From the NCBI GenBank assembly GCA_051649785.1, contig JBOFHT010000017.1:1-10467 (forward strand): a stretch of DNA of 10,467 nt, written 5' to 3'. Below are positions 1-6,624 of the stretch, in pieces. The notes beneath the pieces are model-generated. The model was not told the origin of the DNA, made no database searches, and saw only the letters and a list, made by a program, of their open reading frames with translations. Both the position numbers and the translations under genes were made by a program. Every line of letters begins with the position of its first letter. Position 1 is the first letter of the stretch. This stretch comes from JBOFHT01 sp051649785. Its GTDB lineage: Archaea; Methanobacteriota; Methanobacteria; Methanobacteriales; Methanobacteriaceae.

Positions 1-294
1 AATTTAGATAATTCTAGTATATAAATATAATCCTTTATCTGTGAAAAAAGGCTATTCCAATAAAAACTAGTATAAAAATATTAGAAATATCCTATAAATA
101 ACAGGTTAAATCAATTAAATCATTTGAAATATATATAAATTTAGCTAAAATATAACCGCCTAAAAAAATATACTAAAACAATTATAATAAATAATATAAA
201 AAATATAATATTAAATACTAGCTTAAATGTAACTAAAATAATTATAACGTTAAAAGTAATTTTAACTAAGAATAATAATCACAAACATAATAAC

Positions 295-355
295 ATTTAT
301 TAAGATAATATTATAACTACTATTATAACACTTATTTATTAAGATAATATTATAA
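295..355. repeat. 22-nt perfect direct repeat, two copies 39 bp apart
   Basis: The copies lie at 295-316 and 334-355 and are identical over all 22 positions, beginning ATTTATTAAG and ending ATATTATAA. The start-to-start distance is 39 bp, and the bases flanking each copy differ. The pair sits about 40-100 bp upstream of the likely TATA box of the PUA gene. It could be a pair of regulator sites or a chance product of AT-rich DNA; the length of perfect identity argues somewhat against chance. Confidence 0.6.
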
Positions 356-367
356 ATAATATTGTGG

Positions 368-386
368 TTAATATTGATCATATTAA
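368..386. promoter_or_regulatory. inverted repeat next to the promoter of the PUA gene
   Basis: Two 7-bp arms, TTAATAT (368-374) and ATATTAA (380-386), are perfect inverted repeats around a 5-nt spacer TGATC. They end 8 bp before the putative TATA box. The position fits an operator or activator site, but short AT-only palindromes are common in this composition. Confidence 0.25.
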
Positions 387-394
387 TAAAGTGA

Positions 395-402
395 TTTAAA
401 AA
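395..402 (+). promoter_or_regulatory. putative TATA box of the PUA gene
   Basis: TTTAAAAA lies 37 bp upstream of the start codon. Archaeal transcription usually starts about 25 bp downstream of the box centre, which would put the start near 423 and give a leader of about 15 nt that still contains the GGTGGG ribosome-binding site. AT-richness makes any single TATA call uncertain. Confidence 0.35.
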
Positions 403-429
403 GTAATTACACTACTAACAAAAGAACTT

Positions 430-435
430 GGTGGG
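430..435 (+). promoter_or_regulatory. ribosome-binding site that decides a TTG start
   Basis: GGTGGG lies just before TTG at 439. It resembles the archaeal Shine-Dalgarno core GGTG(A), complementary to the 16S 3' end. The overlapping GTG at 431 opens a frame that hits TGA after three codons. The next in-frame ATG is about 80 codons downstream, inside the PUA fold. The site therefore supports TTG as the start. Confidence 0.6.
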
Positions 436-438
436 AAA

Positions 439-918
439 TTGAAGATAAAAAAAAGATATCATTTAAAAAAAAAGAAATTAAAGGAAGTTAAAAAAGAATT
501 GGGAAAATACGTATCAATAATACCTGATAAATCTACTGTTGAATTAGTTGAAGCTGAACCTTATCCAATTATTCTTGTAGATAGTAAACCATATATTATT
601 TTAGTAGATGATAAACCATTTCCTACATTAAAAGCTATTTTATCAATTGATATTAATTCAACTTATCTTGTAACAGTAGATATGGGTGCTGTTAAGTTTA
701 TGGCAAATGGTGCTGATGTCATGAGTCCTGGAATTGTTGCAGCTGATGATGATATTATTGAAGGGGATATTGTAACAATTGTTGATGAAAATAATAAACA
801 ACCTTTAGCTATTGCTATTGCTAAAATTACAGGTCTTGAAATGGTTGAAAATACAAAAGGAAAAGCATGTACGACTATTCATTTTATTGGCGACGAAATT
901 TGGAATTTAGAAATTTAA
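439..918 (+). CDS. PUA-domain RNA-binding protein (archaeal pre-PUA/PUA family)
   Basis: The 159-aa protein probably binds RNA in the cytoplasm. Residues 1-24 are strongly basic (KIKKRYHLKKKKLKEVKKE), typical of the small archaeal proteins with a pre-PUA domain. Residues about 25-70 form the pre-PUA part, with two similar short strands ending VDSKP and VDDKP. Residues about 76-152 form the PUA domain, with VDMGAVKFMANGADVMSPGI followed by the acidic turn and strand EGDIVTIVDE. PUA domains occur in tRNA- and rRNA-modifying enzymes, but no catalytic domain is present here, so the exact target is unknown. Translation starts at TTG, chosen from the GGTGGG site upstream and because the basic N-terminus is conserved in the family. 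arfB follows 69 nt downstream on the same strand. There are no Asn-rich inserts, unlike the minus-strand genes. Confidence 0.85.
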   Translation: MKIKKRYHLKKKKLKEVKKELGKYVSIIPDKSTVELVEAEPYPIILVDSKPYIILVDDKPFPTLKAILSIDINSTYLVTVDMGAVKFMANGADVMSPGIVAADDDIIEGDIVTIVDENNKQPLAIAIAKITGLEMVENTKGKACTTIHFIGDEIWNLEI

Positions 919-948
919 TTTAATATCATAACTAAAAGTACTAAATCC

Positions 949-956
949 TATAAAAA
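949..956 (+). promoter_or_regulatory. possible TATA box for arfB
   Basis: TATAAAAA in the 69-nt gap lies 31 bp before the arfB ATG. If used, transcription would begin near 975, almost at the ribosome-binding site, giving a very short leader. arfB may instead be co-transcribed with the upstream PUA gene. Confidence 0.25.
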
Positions 957-975
957 TCAATTTAATTCAAAATTC

Positions 976-981
976 AGGTGA
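976..981 (+). promoter_or_regulatory. ribosome-binding site of arfB
   Basis: AGGTGA, a strong archaeal Shine-Dalgarno match, lies 6 nt upstream of the ATG at 988 and confirms that start. Confidence 0.75.
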
Positions 982-987
982 AATAAA

Positions 988-1686
988 ATGGTTAAATTAA
1001 GATATAATGCTGGAAAAACATTAAGTGAAAAAGTTCATAAAATTGGAATAATTGCACTGGGGTCTAGTCTTGAAAATCATGGTATTGCACTTCCAATTGA
1101 TACAGACACGAAAATAGCTAGCTATATTGCATTAAATTCATCATTCGCTACTGGAGCTAAATTTTTAGGAGTAATTTATCCTGGAACAGAATATGAATAT
1201 ATTAATCATGGAATACACACCAGTAGCAATGAATTAATTGAAAATATTATAAAAACATTGAAATCTGCAAAGAATTACTTAGATATTAATTCAGTCGTTA
1301 TTGTTAATGGTCATGGTGGAAACCTTATAATTAATAATACAACAGATATGGAAACAATAAAAGAAAAAACAGCCCTAAATATTATTTTTAATAATAAAAT
1401 AATTGAAATTGAAGGACCCCATGGGGCTAGTGGTGAACTTTCATTAGGAAGAGTACTTGGAATTACAGATGAAAGTAAAATAACCCAACAATCCAACTTA
1501 GAAGAATATGGGGAAATTGGGTTATATAAGTTTGAAAAAGCTAGAACTATCAATAAAAGTATTGAAAAAGGAGCTAAAGAAGTAGAATTAGGTAATTTCA
1601 AATGTGATGAAATGTATGGTAAGAAATTATTTAAAATAGCTATTGAATCTGTTATTGAAGATGTTAAAAATCTATTAAAAAATTAA
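988..1686 (+). CDS. arfB: creatininase-family FAPy deformylase (ArfB), F420/riboflavin synthesis
   Basis: The 232-aa cytoplasmic metalloenzyme belongs to the creatininase amidohydrolase superfamily. It most resembles archaeal ArfB, 2-amino-5-formylamino-6-ribosylaminopyrimidin-4(3H)-one 5'-monophosphate deformylase. ArfB removes the formyl group made by the archaeal GTP cyclohydrolase ArfA, feeding the flavin and coenzyme F420 pathway. Visible metal-site candidates are E29 and H31 in LENHG, D40 in PIDTDTKIA, H109 in VNGHGGN (106-112), and H145 and E150 in GPHGASGELS. The N-terminal KLRYNAGKTLSEKVHKIG pattern fits ArfB better than creatinine amidohydrolase. Length is normal and there is no insert. 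The ATG start is backed by AGGTGA. The gene converges with the helicase gene, 63 nt away. The superfamily call is near certain; the ArfB call rests on remembered similarity and the archaeal setting. Confidence 0.85.
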   Translation: MVKLRYNAGKTLSEKVHKIGIIALGSSLENHGIALPIDTDTKIASYIALNSSFATGAKFLGVIYPGTEYEYINHGIHTSSNELIENIIKTLKSAKNYLDINSVVIVNGHGGNLIINNTTDMETIKEKTALNIIFNNKIIEIEGPHGASGELSLGRVLGITDESKITQQSNLEEYGEIGLYKFEKARTINKSIEKGAKEVELGNFKCDEMYGKKLFKIAIESVIEDVKNLLKN

Positions 1687-1722
1687 AAAAAATATAGCAA
1701 TAATATTTCTAGAATTAAAAAA
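1685..1722 (-). terminator. T-tract terminator of the helicase gene (minus strand)
   Basis: On the minus strand, two T-runs follow the helicase stop: T6 (1717-1722) and T8 (1685-1692). Oligo-T runs without a strong hairpin are the usual intrinsic terminators in archaea. The second run overlaps the 3' end of the convergent arfB gene. Confidence 0.4.
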
Positions 1723-1749
1723 TATAATAGTAACATTCCTACAATTAAT

Positions 1750-4626
1750 TTAACCTATTTCTATTGATTTAATAATATTATCTGTATGTTTAGCTATTCT
1801 TTTTTTATTAAATGAATAAGATATTCTTTTTACTGCTTCAAAATAATGTAATAAACTATCTAGCCAAGAAAAAATATCTCCTGGATATGTTTGGATTTGG
1901 TAGTGTTTATTTAAGTACTTTGAAATATCAACAGGATCTTTATGTTTAAAACGCTGCTTAATAATAAATTTAGAAATATTCTTTTCTAAACAATCACAAA
2001 ATGGTTTTTCTTTACATTTGCAATTTCCAAAATCAGTCTGAATTTTAATTAAAGCATCTTGAAACTTACTATCCAAATTAACAATAGTTTCACCTGAAGA
2101 TATGATATCCAATGTTGAGTCTGCAAATAAATTAGTCGAGAAGTTAGTTTTAATGTTATTAACAATCTGCATGTGCATAGGACTAGTTAAATATGCATTG
2201 TTAAATGGTTCAAGATTTAAACCAATATAAAGAATATTAGATTTAATGTAATCATTTTTTAATTTAGCTATTTTAGAATTAATATTAATATTATTCTTAT
2301 CCTTATTATTTCTATTATTGTTATTATTATTAATATTTTTATTATTATTTCTATTTTTAGAGTTAATATTAATATTATTATTTCTCTTATTATTTCCATT
2401 ATTAATATTTTTATTATTATTAATATTTTTAAAACTACTAGGAAGATATTTCTTTTTATTTAAGTTAGTATTTAATTTAATAATGGATTTTTTAATAAAC
2501 TCAGCATCTTCAATATTTAAAAAAGAAATAGATACAGCTTTACCATATTCTGAGACACTTAATTTATCTGTACTAATGATTTTATCTTTATTATTATTAT
2601 TAGTACTAGTAGTATTCTCTAAAAGGTTATAATCATCTAAAATATTAATTACACTATCAATAGAAATAGGGATATTGATATTTTTATAAAATTCTTCTAA
2701 TTCATTAATATTATTAATACTATTAGATGAAATGTCAGCTAAAACTTGTTCAACAATATCATCTTCAGTATATTCAATATTAACATTTTCAACATCACTT
2801 TCTAAAAGAGATATTGCCATTGACTCTTCACTTTCACTATCAAACTTATTATTGAGTTCTGGAATAAGATAAATTAAACCCCTATCATGAAAAGAAGGCC
2901 TTCCAGCACGACCTAACATTTGAGAAAACTCATTTGGAGAAATCCATTTATTACCCATAAGTAATGATTCAAAGATAACTTGGGAAGCTGGGAAATCAAC
3001 ACCTGCTGCTAAAGCTGCTGTTGTAACAACTGCTGAAATACTGCCTTTTAGAAATGATTTTTCAATTTTTTCTTTTTTATAATAAGAAAGTCCTGCATGA
3101 TATGGAGAGGCATTAATTCCTGCTTTAGATAAACTATCTGCAATTTTATGAGTTTTACGGCGTGAATTTGTAAAAATAATTGTTTGACCTTTAAAACCTT
3201 TTGAAGACTTTCTTTTTGATTCAGCTATTACTAACTTTTTAATAAGTGCCTTTTTTTGAACATCATTTCTAGTAAAAGCTAGATGGCGTTCTAAAGGAAC
3301 TGGACGGCAAGGATATTCTACTAAATCCATATTAAATTCATTAGCTAATTGAGTGGGATTTTTAATAGTAGCTGATAAACCAATAATCTGAGTATCTGGA
3401 AAAAGATTTTTTATTCTTTTAATAAGCCCATTTAACCTAGATCCCCTATCCTCATCTGCTAATGTATGAATTTCATCAATTAAAACCGTTTTAAGATTAG
3501 ATAACTCACCATATTTACCTGATCTTAAAAGAAAATCAATTCCCTCATAGGTTCCAACAACAATATCTGATTGTTCTAAGTTAGTTTTTGGAAGTTTAAG
3601 CTCTTCTTTAGCTTTTACACGATTCATTCCAACTTTAATAGAAGTTTTAAGATGGATTGGTCTATATTTTTTAGTGAAATCCCTATATTTTTGATTTGAT
3701 AATGCTACAAGAGGTGTTAAAAATAGTAGCTTACCATTATTAATTGCTTTAGGAATGCCCGCTAACTCACCAATAAGAGTTTTCCCACTACCAGTAGCTG
3801 AAACAATTAGTAAATCTTTATTTTTAAGTAACCCTTTTTTAATAGCTAAATACTGTACAGGAAGTAAATATTCATTTTTTGAAGAACTTAGAATATCTTT
3901 AAACTTTTTAGGCAATTTAAGACGATTAATAGCTATTTTAGGAAATTTTTTTTTATCGACATTAATTTTATCAAAAAGAGTTAAGTCTTTATTTTTAATT
4001 GAATCAAATTTAGGACTCATAATCTTTAAAACATCATCTAAATTACCAGTTTTATCTAAAATACGTTTGAAATTTCTAAAAACTTTTTTATCGAAACCAT
4101 TGAGTTTTAGTTCTCTTTTAATAGTATCTTCAGCACATAACTTACAAATTTTTTGATTATGATACAAGTAGGAAAAATTAGAACTTAAAACAGTTATATG
4201 CCCATTAAAAAGACAATGTTTACATATATTTGTAAAACGATATTTAATATTAAGTGAATCAAGAAAAAGCTCAAGTTCACTATCTCTTGATGTTAAAAAA
4301 ACTGCCTGCTTTTTAAGAACTTTAATTGCCTGAGAAGGTGGAAGAAGCTTTTCAACATATTCGTCATTAGAATCTCCAGATTCCCCTGTATTAATTTCTT
4401 TTTTAAGTATAAATTTATTTAATTTAAGATGATTAATATCATTTTCATTAGTCTCTTTGATATTTTTGCTATTATTACCATTATTATCTATTTTATTACT
4501 ATTATCTATTCTTTTAAATTTAAGAATTCCTATAAATTTAGGTTTTCTTTTTGCATTTAGAACACCTTTAGGGCTTCCAATAGGGTACATTTCCCATAAA
4601 CGCTTTCTCTTTTCAAGAATTATCAT
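1750..4626 (-). CDS. SF2 DEAD/DEAH-box helicase with Cys4 segment (Ski2-like, archaeal)
   Basis: The 958-aa ATP-dependent helicase probably acts on DNA or RNA; the substrate is unknown. Residues 135-164 hold two CxxC pairs (C135/C138, C161/C164), a likely zinc knuckle. The helicase core follows: Walker A SATGSGKT (276-283), DEIH (384-387), SAT (418-420), a motif IV-like IIFTNSRR, TTAALAAGVDFP (motif V) and QMLGRAGRP (569-577, motif VI). DEIH plus the GRAGRP form is Ski2/Hel308-like. After an Asn-rich insert (about 733-785) comes a C-terminal domain with CxC-x5-CxC (C869, C871, C877, C879) and a conserved-looking tail ending near 940. A second Asn-rich patch lies at 42-63. It may belong to the uncharacterised archaeal helicases carrying a DUF5814-type domain; that name is from memory. 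The ATG at 4626 has only a weak ribosome site; M13 is an alternative start. Confidence 0.85.
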   Translation of the reverse strand: MIILEKRKRLWEMYPIGSPKGVLNAKRKPKFIGILKFKRIDNSNKIDNNGNNSKNIKETNENDINHLKLNKFILKKEINTGESGDSNDEYVEKLLPPSQAIKVLKKQAVFLTSRDSELELFLDSLNIKYRFTNICKHCLFNGHITVLSSNFSYLYHNQKICKLCAEDTIKRELKLNGFDKKVFRNFKRILDKTGNLDDVLKIMSPKFDSIKNKDLTLFDKINVDKKKFPKIAINRLKLPKKFKDILSSSKNEYLLPVQYLAIKKGLLKNKDLLIVSATGSGKTLIGELAGIPKAINNGKLLFLTPLVALSNQKYRDFTKKYRPIHLKTSIKVGMNRVKAKEELKLPKTNLEQSDIVVGTYEGIDFLLRSGKYGELSNLKTVLIDEIHTLADEDRGSRLNGLIKRIKNLFPDTQIIGLSATIKNPTQLANEFNMDLVEYPCRPVPLERHLAFTRNDVQKKALIKKLVIAESKRKSSKGFKGQTIIFTNSRRKTHKIADSLSKAGINASPYHAGLSYYKKEKIEKSFLKGSISAVVTTAALAAGVDFPASQVIFESLLMGNKWISPNEFSQMLGRAGRPSFHDRGLIYLIPELNNKFDSESEESMAISLLESDVENVNIEYTEDDIVEQVLADISSNSINNINELEEFYKNINIPISIDSVINILDDYNLLENTTSTNNNNKDKIISTDKLSVSEYGKAVSISFLNIEDAEFIKKSIIKLNTNLNKKKYLPSSFKNINNNKNINNGNNKRNNNININSKNRNNNKNINNNNNNRNNKDKNNININSKIAKLKNDYIKSNILYIGLNLEPFNNAYLTSPMHMQIVNNIKTNFSTNLFADSTLDIISSGETIVNLDSKFQDALIKIQTDFGNCKCKEKPFCDCLEKNISKFIIKQRFKHKDPVDISKYLNKHYQIQTYPGDIFSWLDSLLHYFEAVKRISYSFNKKRIAKHTDNIIKSIEIG
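2272..2430 (-). repeat. Asn-codon low-complexity insert in the helicase
   Basis: The segment encodes helicase residues about 733-785, which are almost entirely Asn, Ile and Lys with a few Arg and Ser. On the plus strand it reads as long ATT/TTA trinucleotide runs. It splits the region after the helicase core from the conserved C-terminal Cys-rich domain and keeps the frame. The same DNA read on the other strand gives a Leu/Phe-rich open frame, which is a shadow. Confidence 0.8.
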
Positions 4627-4640
4627 AGAATCAGCCGATT

Positions 4641-4712
4641 AAATATGAATTTGAGTATAAATTTAAGTATATGTATGAGTATAAATGTGAGTATAATTAT
4701 GAATATGATAAA
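4641..4712. repeat. degenerate 12-bp tandem repeat, about six units
   Basis: Units begin at 4641, 4653, 4665, 4677, 4689 and 4701 with consensus GAGTATAAATNT. GAGTATAA is exact at 4653, 4677 and 4689, and the other units differ at a few positions. The array lies in the 129-nt gap upstream of the helicase start. On the plus strand it also reads as an INLS-like tetrapeptide repeat within a 40-codon frame (4645-4767), which overlaps the 3' end of the YigZ gene. Confidence 0.55.
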
Positions 4713-4755
4713 TATAAATAGAGGCATAAATGTTAATGTTAATATAATTAATATT

Positions 4756-5526
4756 TTAAATTTCTAATAAATTATCATATAAGTAAGTAATTATAATTTT
4801 AGAGTTAGAGCTAGAATTAGAACTAAAATTAGAATCAGATTTAAGGCAAAAATCAGTTCGTTTTGTAGAATAAGAACTAGAATTACTTGAATTATCATTT
4901 AATCTAGTTAAAATTTTATTAATTATGCTATTATAATTTGTGACATCCCTACTACCATTATTACTACTATTACTACAATTATTACTAATACCATTAATTC
5001 CATTGTTATTTTCCTTTAAAACAGCAATATTATACTTAATTTTATCTTCATAGGACTTATTAATAATAGTAACATTAAAAGCTCTAAGTTCTGCCTCAAT
5101 AGCTTTAAGAATATTATAATCAAACTTTAATTCATAAATCTCAAAGTGTCCCATATTAACAATATTAGCTATTTTTAAAGTTTCAATGACTGAACTACTA
5201 TAAGCACGGACTAAACCACCAGCACCTAGTTTTATTCCCCCAAAATAACGGGTTACAATAGCTAAAACATTATCTAAGCCATTTTTCTCAAGAACATTTA
5301 ACATTGGTTTACCTGCAGTTGTTGAAGGCTCACCATCATCATCACTCCATTTAACACCATCAACTATATAAGCCGAGCAATTATGAGTAGCATCACTGTA
5401 TTTAGTAGCTATTTTTGAAATAATAGATTTCGCCTCATTAATATTGCTAACAGGGAAAATTCGGCAAATAAAACTAGATTTTTTAATTATAATCTCATGT
5501 TTATAAGTTTTAGCTACAGTTTTCAT
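4756..5526 (-). CDS. YigZ/IMPACT-family protein with Asn/Ser-rich inserts
   Basis: The protein is 256 aa from the ATG at 5526. The N-terminal two thirds is a clear UPF0029/Impact domain: SDDDGEPSTTAGKPML (61-76) and TRYFGGIKLGAGGLVRAY (92-109) are the family signatures. Bacterial YigZ and eukaryotic IMPACT share this fold; IMPACT modulates translation control, but the archaeal role is not established. The C-terminal DUF1949-like domain begins near residue 128 (FEIYELKFDY). It is interrupted by low-complexity stretches at about 172-198 and 210-243, before a final strand IIITYLYDNLLEI. Members are usually about 200 aa, so the inserts explain the extra length. A TTG at 5547 would add seven residues, but the ATG-led MKTVAKTYKHEI fits the family start better. 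No strong ribosome site is visible. The gene lies 54 nt downstream of dys. Confidence 0.85.
   Translation of the reverse strand: MKTVAKTYKHEIIIKKSSFICRIFPVSNINEAKSIISKIATKYSDATHNCSAYIVDGVKWSDDDGEPSTTAGKPMLNVLEKNGLDNVLAIVTRYFGGIKLGAGGLVRAYSSSVIETLKIANIVNMGHFEIYELKFDYNILKAIEAELRAFNVTIINKSYEDKIKYNIAVLKENNNGINGISNNCSNSSNNGSRDVTNYNSIINKILTRLNDNSSNSSSYSTKRTDFCLKSDSNFSSNSSSNSKIIITYLYDNLLEI
4798..5013 (-). repeat. Asn/Ser low-complexity inserts in the YigZ-family gene
   Basis: Two blocks, 4930-5013 and 4798-4899, encode Asn- and Ser-rich stretches inside the C-terminal domain. Plus-strand ATT, ACT and AGAATTAGA-type runs dominate. A short, more ordinary segment (IINKILTRL) lies between them. Confidence 0.7.
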
Positions 5527-5580
5527 ATAAATCTTATAATAAACCAAATTAATAAGAAAAAACTAATAATTTTACTAATA

Positions 5581-6606
5581 TCATTCTAATTTATCAATAG
5601 CACCAGCTAAAATTAAAGGGAATAAAATAGTTACATCACCAACAACACTAACTAAATTAGATCCACATTGAGCTTTTGACCATGATTTAGCTTCTTCAAG
5701 AGGTGCACCACTTAAACTACCAGTTTCAGATCTATCCATAGTAATTTGTATAGCTGAATCAACACCACCTTTTAATAGATTAGAAGCTAAAGCATAATGT
5801 TTTGGAAGGCCACCACCTAATAAAACTGCCCCAACCTTTTTAGATGAAAATACAATATTAGACATATCATCCATATCAGCTACAGCATCTACAACAAGAG
5901 TATTAGATTGATTAAACATCCAAAGTTGTAAACCTAACATACTGTCAATTAAACCAGGTGCAAATATTGGAATATCATATTTACTAGCTAAATGTAAAAT
6001 AGAGTTTTCATCACTTACTAAATTACCAATTTCATATAATAAGTCCTTAATTGAGATTATATTACTAGAAATACAAGAATCAGAATTATGTTTATTAGCA
6101 ATACTATTATTGTTAGCAACATTTTTATTATTAATACTATTAATGGTACTATTATCAATACAATCAATAGCAATATTATCATTAATAGTAGCTAAAATAT
6201 TAGTTATTTCTTTTTCAAAAACTTCAAAATCAGGTGTTTTTGTGTAAATATCACCAATACGCCCCATACCCTCATCATGAAGCTTTTCATCATCAAAACC
6301 AAAACCGCTATAATGGTTTCCACCAAAAGCTTCTAGCAAATCATGAGTTACATTAGCCCCACTAGTTATAATAACATCAACCATCCCTTCTTTAATCATT
6401 TTAGCAACAATATTCCGAAGTCCTCCTGGAACTAAAGGACCTGCAAGACTTAAAAAGACTTTTGTATCATTATCCCCTATCATATTAGCTAGTAAATTTG
6501 TTGCTCTAGCTACTCTCCCACTACCTAAAACACCAGAAAGTTCAAATTCTTTAATTAAATCAGAAACAGTCATCTTATCTTTTATATTTATTTGATTAAC
6601 TTTCAT
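5581..6606 (-). CDS. dys: deoxyhypusine synthase
   Basis: The 341-aa enzyme is NAD-dependent. It transfers the 4-aminobutyl group of spermidine to one lysine of initiation factor aIF5A, making deoxyhypusine, in the cytoplasm. Signatures include LSLAGPLVPGGLRNIV (52-67), TSGANVTHDLLEAFGG (81-96), GGGLPKHYALASNL (264-277) and the active-site segment GAPLEEAKSWSK (300-311). K311 aligns with the lysine that forms the enzyme-imine intermediate (K329 in the human enzyme). Residues about 143-182 are an Asn/Ser/Ile-rich insert between IYTKTPDFEVF and the ISIKDLLYEIG helix, absent from usual family members as far as I recall. ATG at 6606 has a weak GGAAG site (6614-6618). The gene lies 18 nt downstream of the unknown Asn-rich gene and 54 nt upstream of the YigZ gene, suggesting one operon. 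All recognisable catalytic motifs are intact, so it should be active. Confidence 0.95.
   Translation of the reverse strand: MKVNQINIKDKMTVSDLIKEFELSGVLGSGRVARATNLLANMIGDNDTKVFLSLAGPLVPGGLRNIVAKMIKEGMVDVIITSGANVTHDLLEAFGGNHYSGFGFDDEKLHDEGMGRIGDIYTKTPDFEVFEKEITNILATINDNIAIDCIDNSTINSINNKNVANNNSIANKHNSDSCISSNIISIKDLLYEIGNLVSDENSILHLASKYDIPIFAPGLIDSMLGLQLWMFNQSNTLVVDAVADMDDMSNIVFSSKKVGAVLLGGGLPKHYALASNLLKGGVDSAIQITMDRSETGSLSGAPLEEAKSWSKAQCGSNLVSVVGDVTILFPLILAGAIDKLE
6061..6180 (-). repeat. Asn-rich in-frame insert in deoxyhypusine synthase
   Basis: The segment encodes dys residues about 143-182: Asn, Ser and Ile with a few charged residues, made mostly of AAT/ATT/AGT-like codons. It lies between conserved blocks and preserves the frame, consistent with a surface loop. 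Confidence 0.7.
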
Positions 6607-6624
6607 ATATGAACTTCCATAAAC

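Larger units (their letters stand above)
1..438. other. AT-rich intergenic region upstream of the PUA gene
   Basis: This stretch is extremely AT-rich and has stops in all frames. I see no gene, tRNA or structured RNA in it. What it does hold is a perfect 22-nt direct repeat (295-316 and 334-355), a small inverted repeat (368-386) and a likely TATA box (395-402) serving the plus-strand gene that starts at 439. The left part (1-290) shows nothing I can name. Confidence 0.6.

Noticed and set aside
1311..1601. Minus-strand open frame of 96 codons inside arfB
   Set aside because: It lies wholly opposite a well-supported gene, has no ribosome site and shows no recognisable domain; it is a shadow.
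2318..2632. Plus-strand Leu/Phe-rich frame resembling a membrane protein
   Set aside because: It is the complement of the Asn-codon runs of the helicase; AAT runs read as ATT/TTA on the other strand give false hydrophobic proteins.
3755..4156. Plus-strand 133-codon frame
   Set aside because: It overlaps the conserved helicase core on the other strand, so it is a shadow.
1750..4626. Intein as an explanation of the long helicase
   Set aside because: The Asn-rich segments lack intein blocks (no Cys/Ser start, no TxxH, no HN-Cys end) and are low complexity; the core motifs are not split.
4457..4642. Plus-strand 61-codon frame with a hydrophobic N-terminus
   Set aside because: It is the complement of the Asn-rich N-terminal patch of the helicase.
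4645..4767. Plus-strand 40-codon frame with NLSI-type repeats
   Set aside because: It arises from the 12-bp repeat array, has no ribosome site and runs into the 3' end of the YigZ gene on the other strand.
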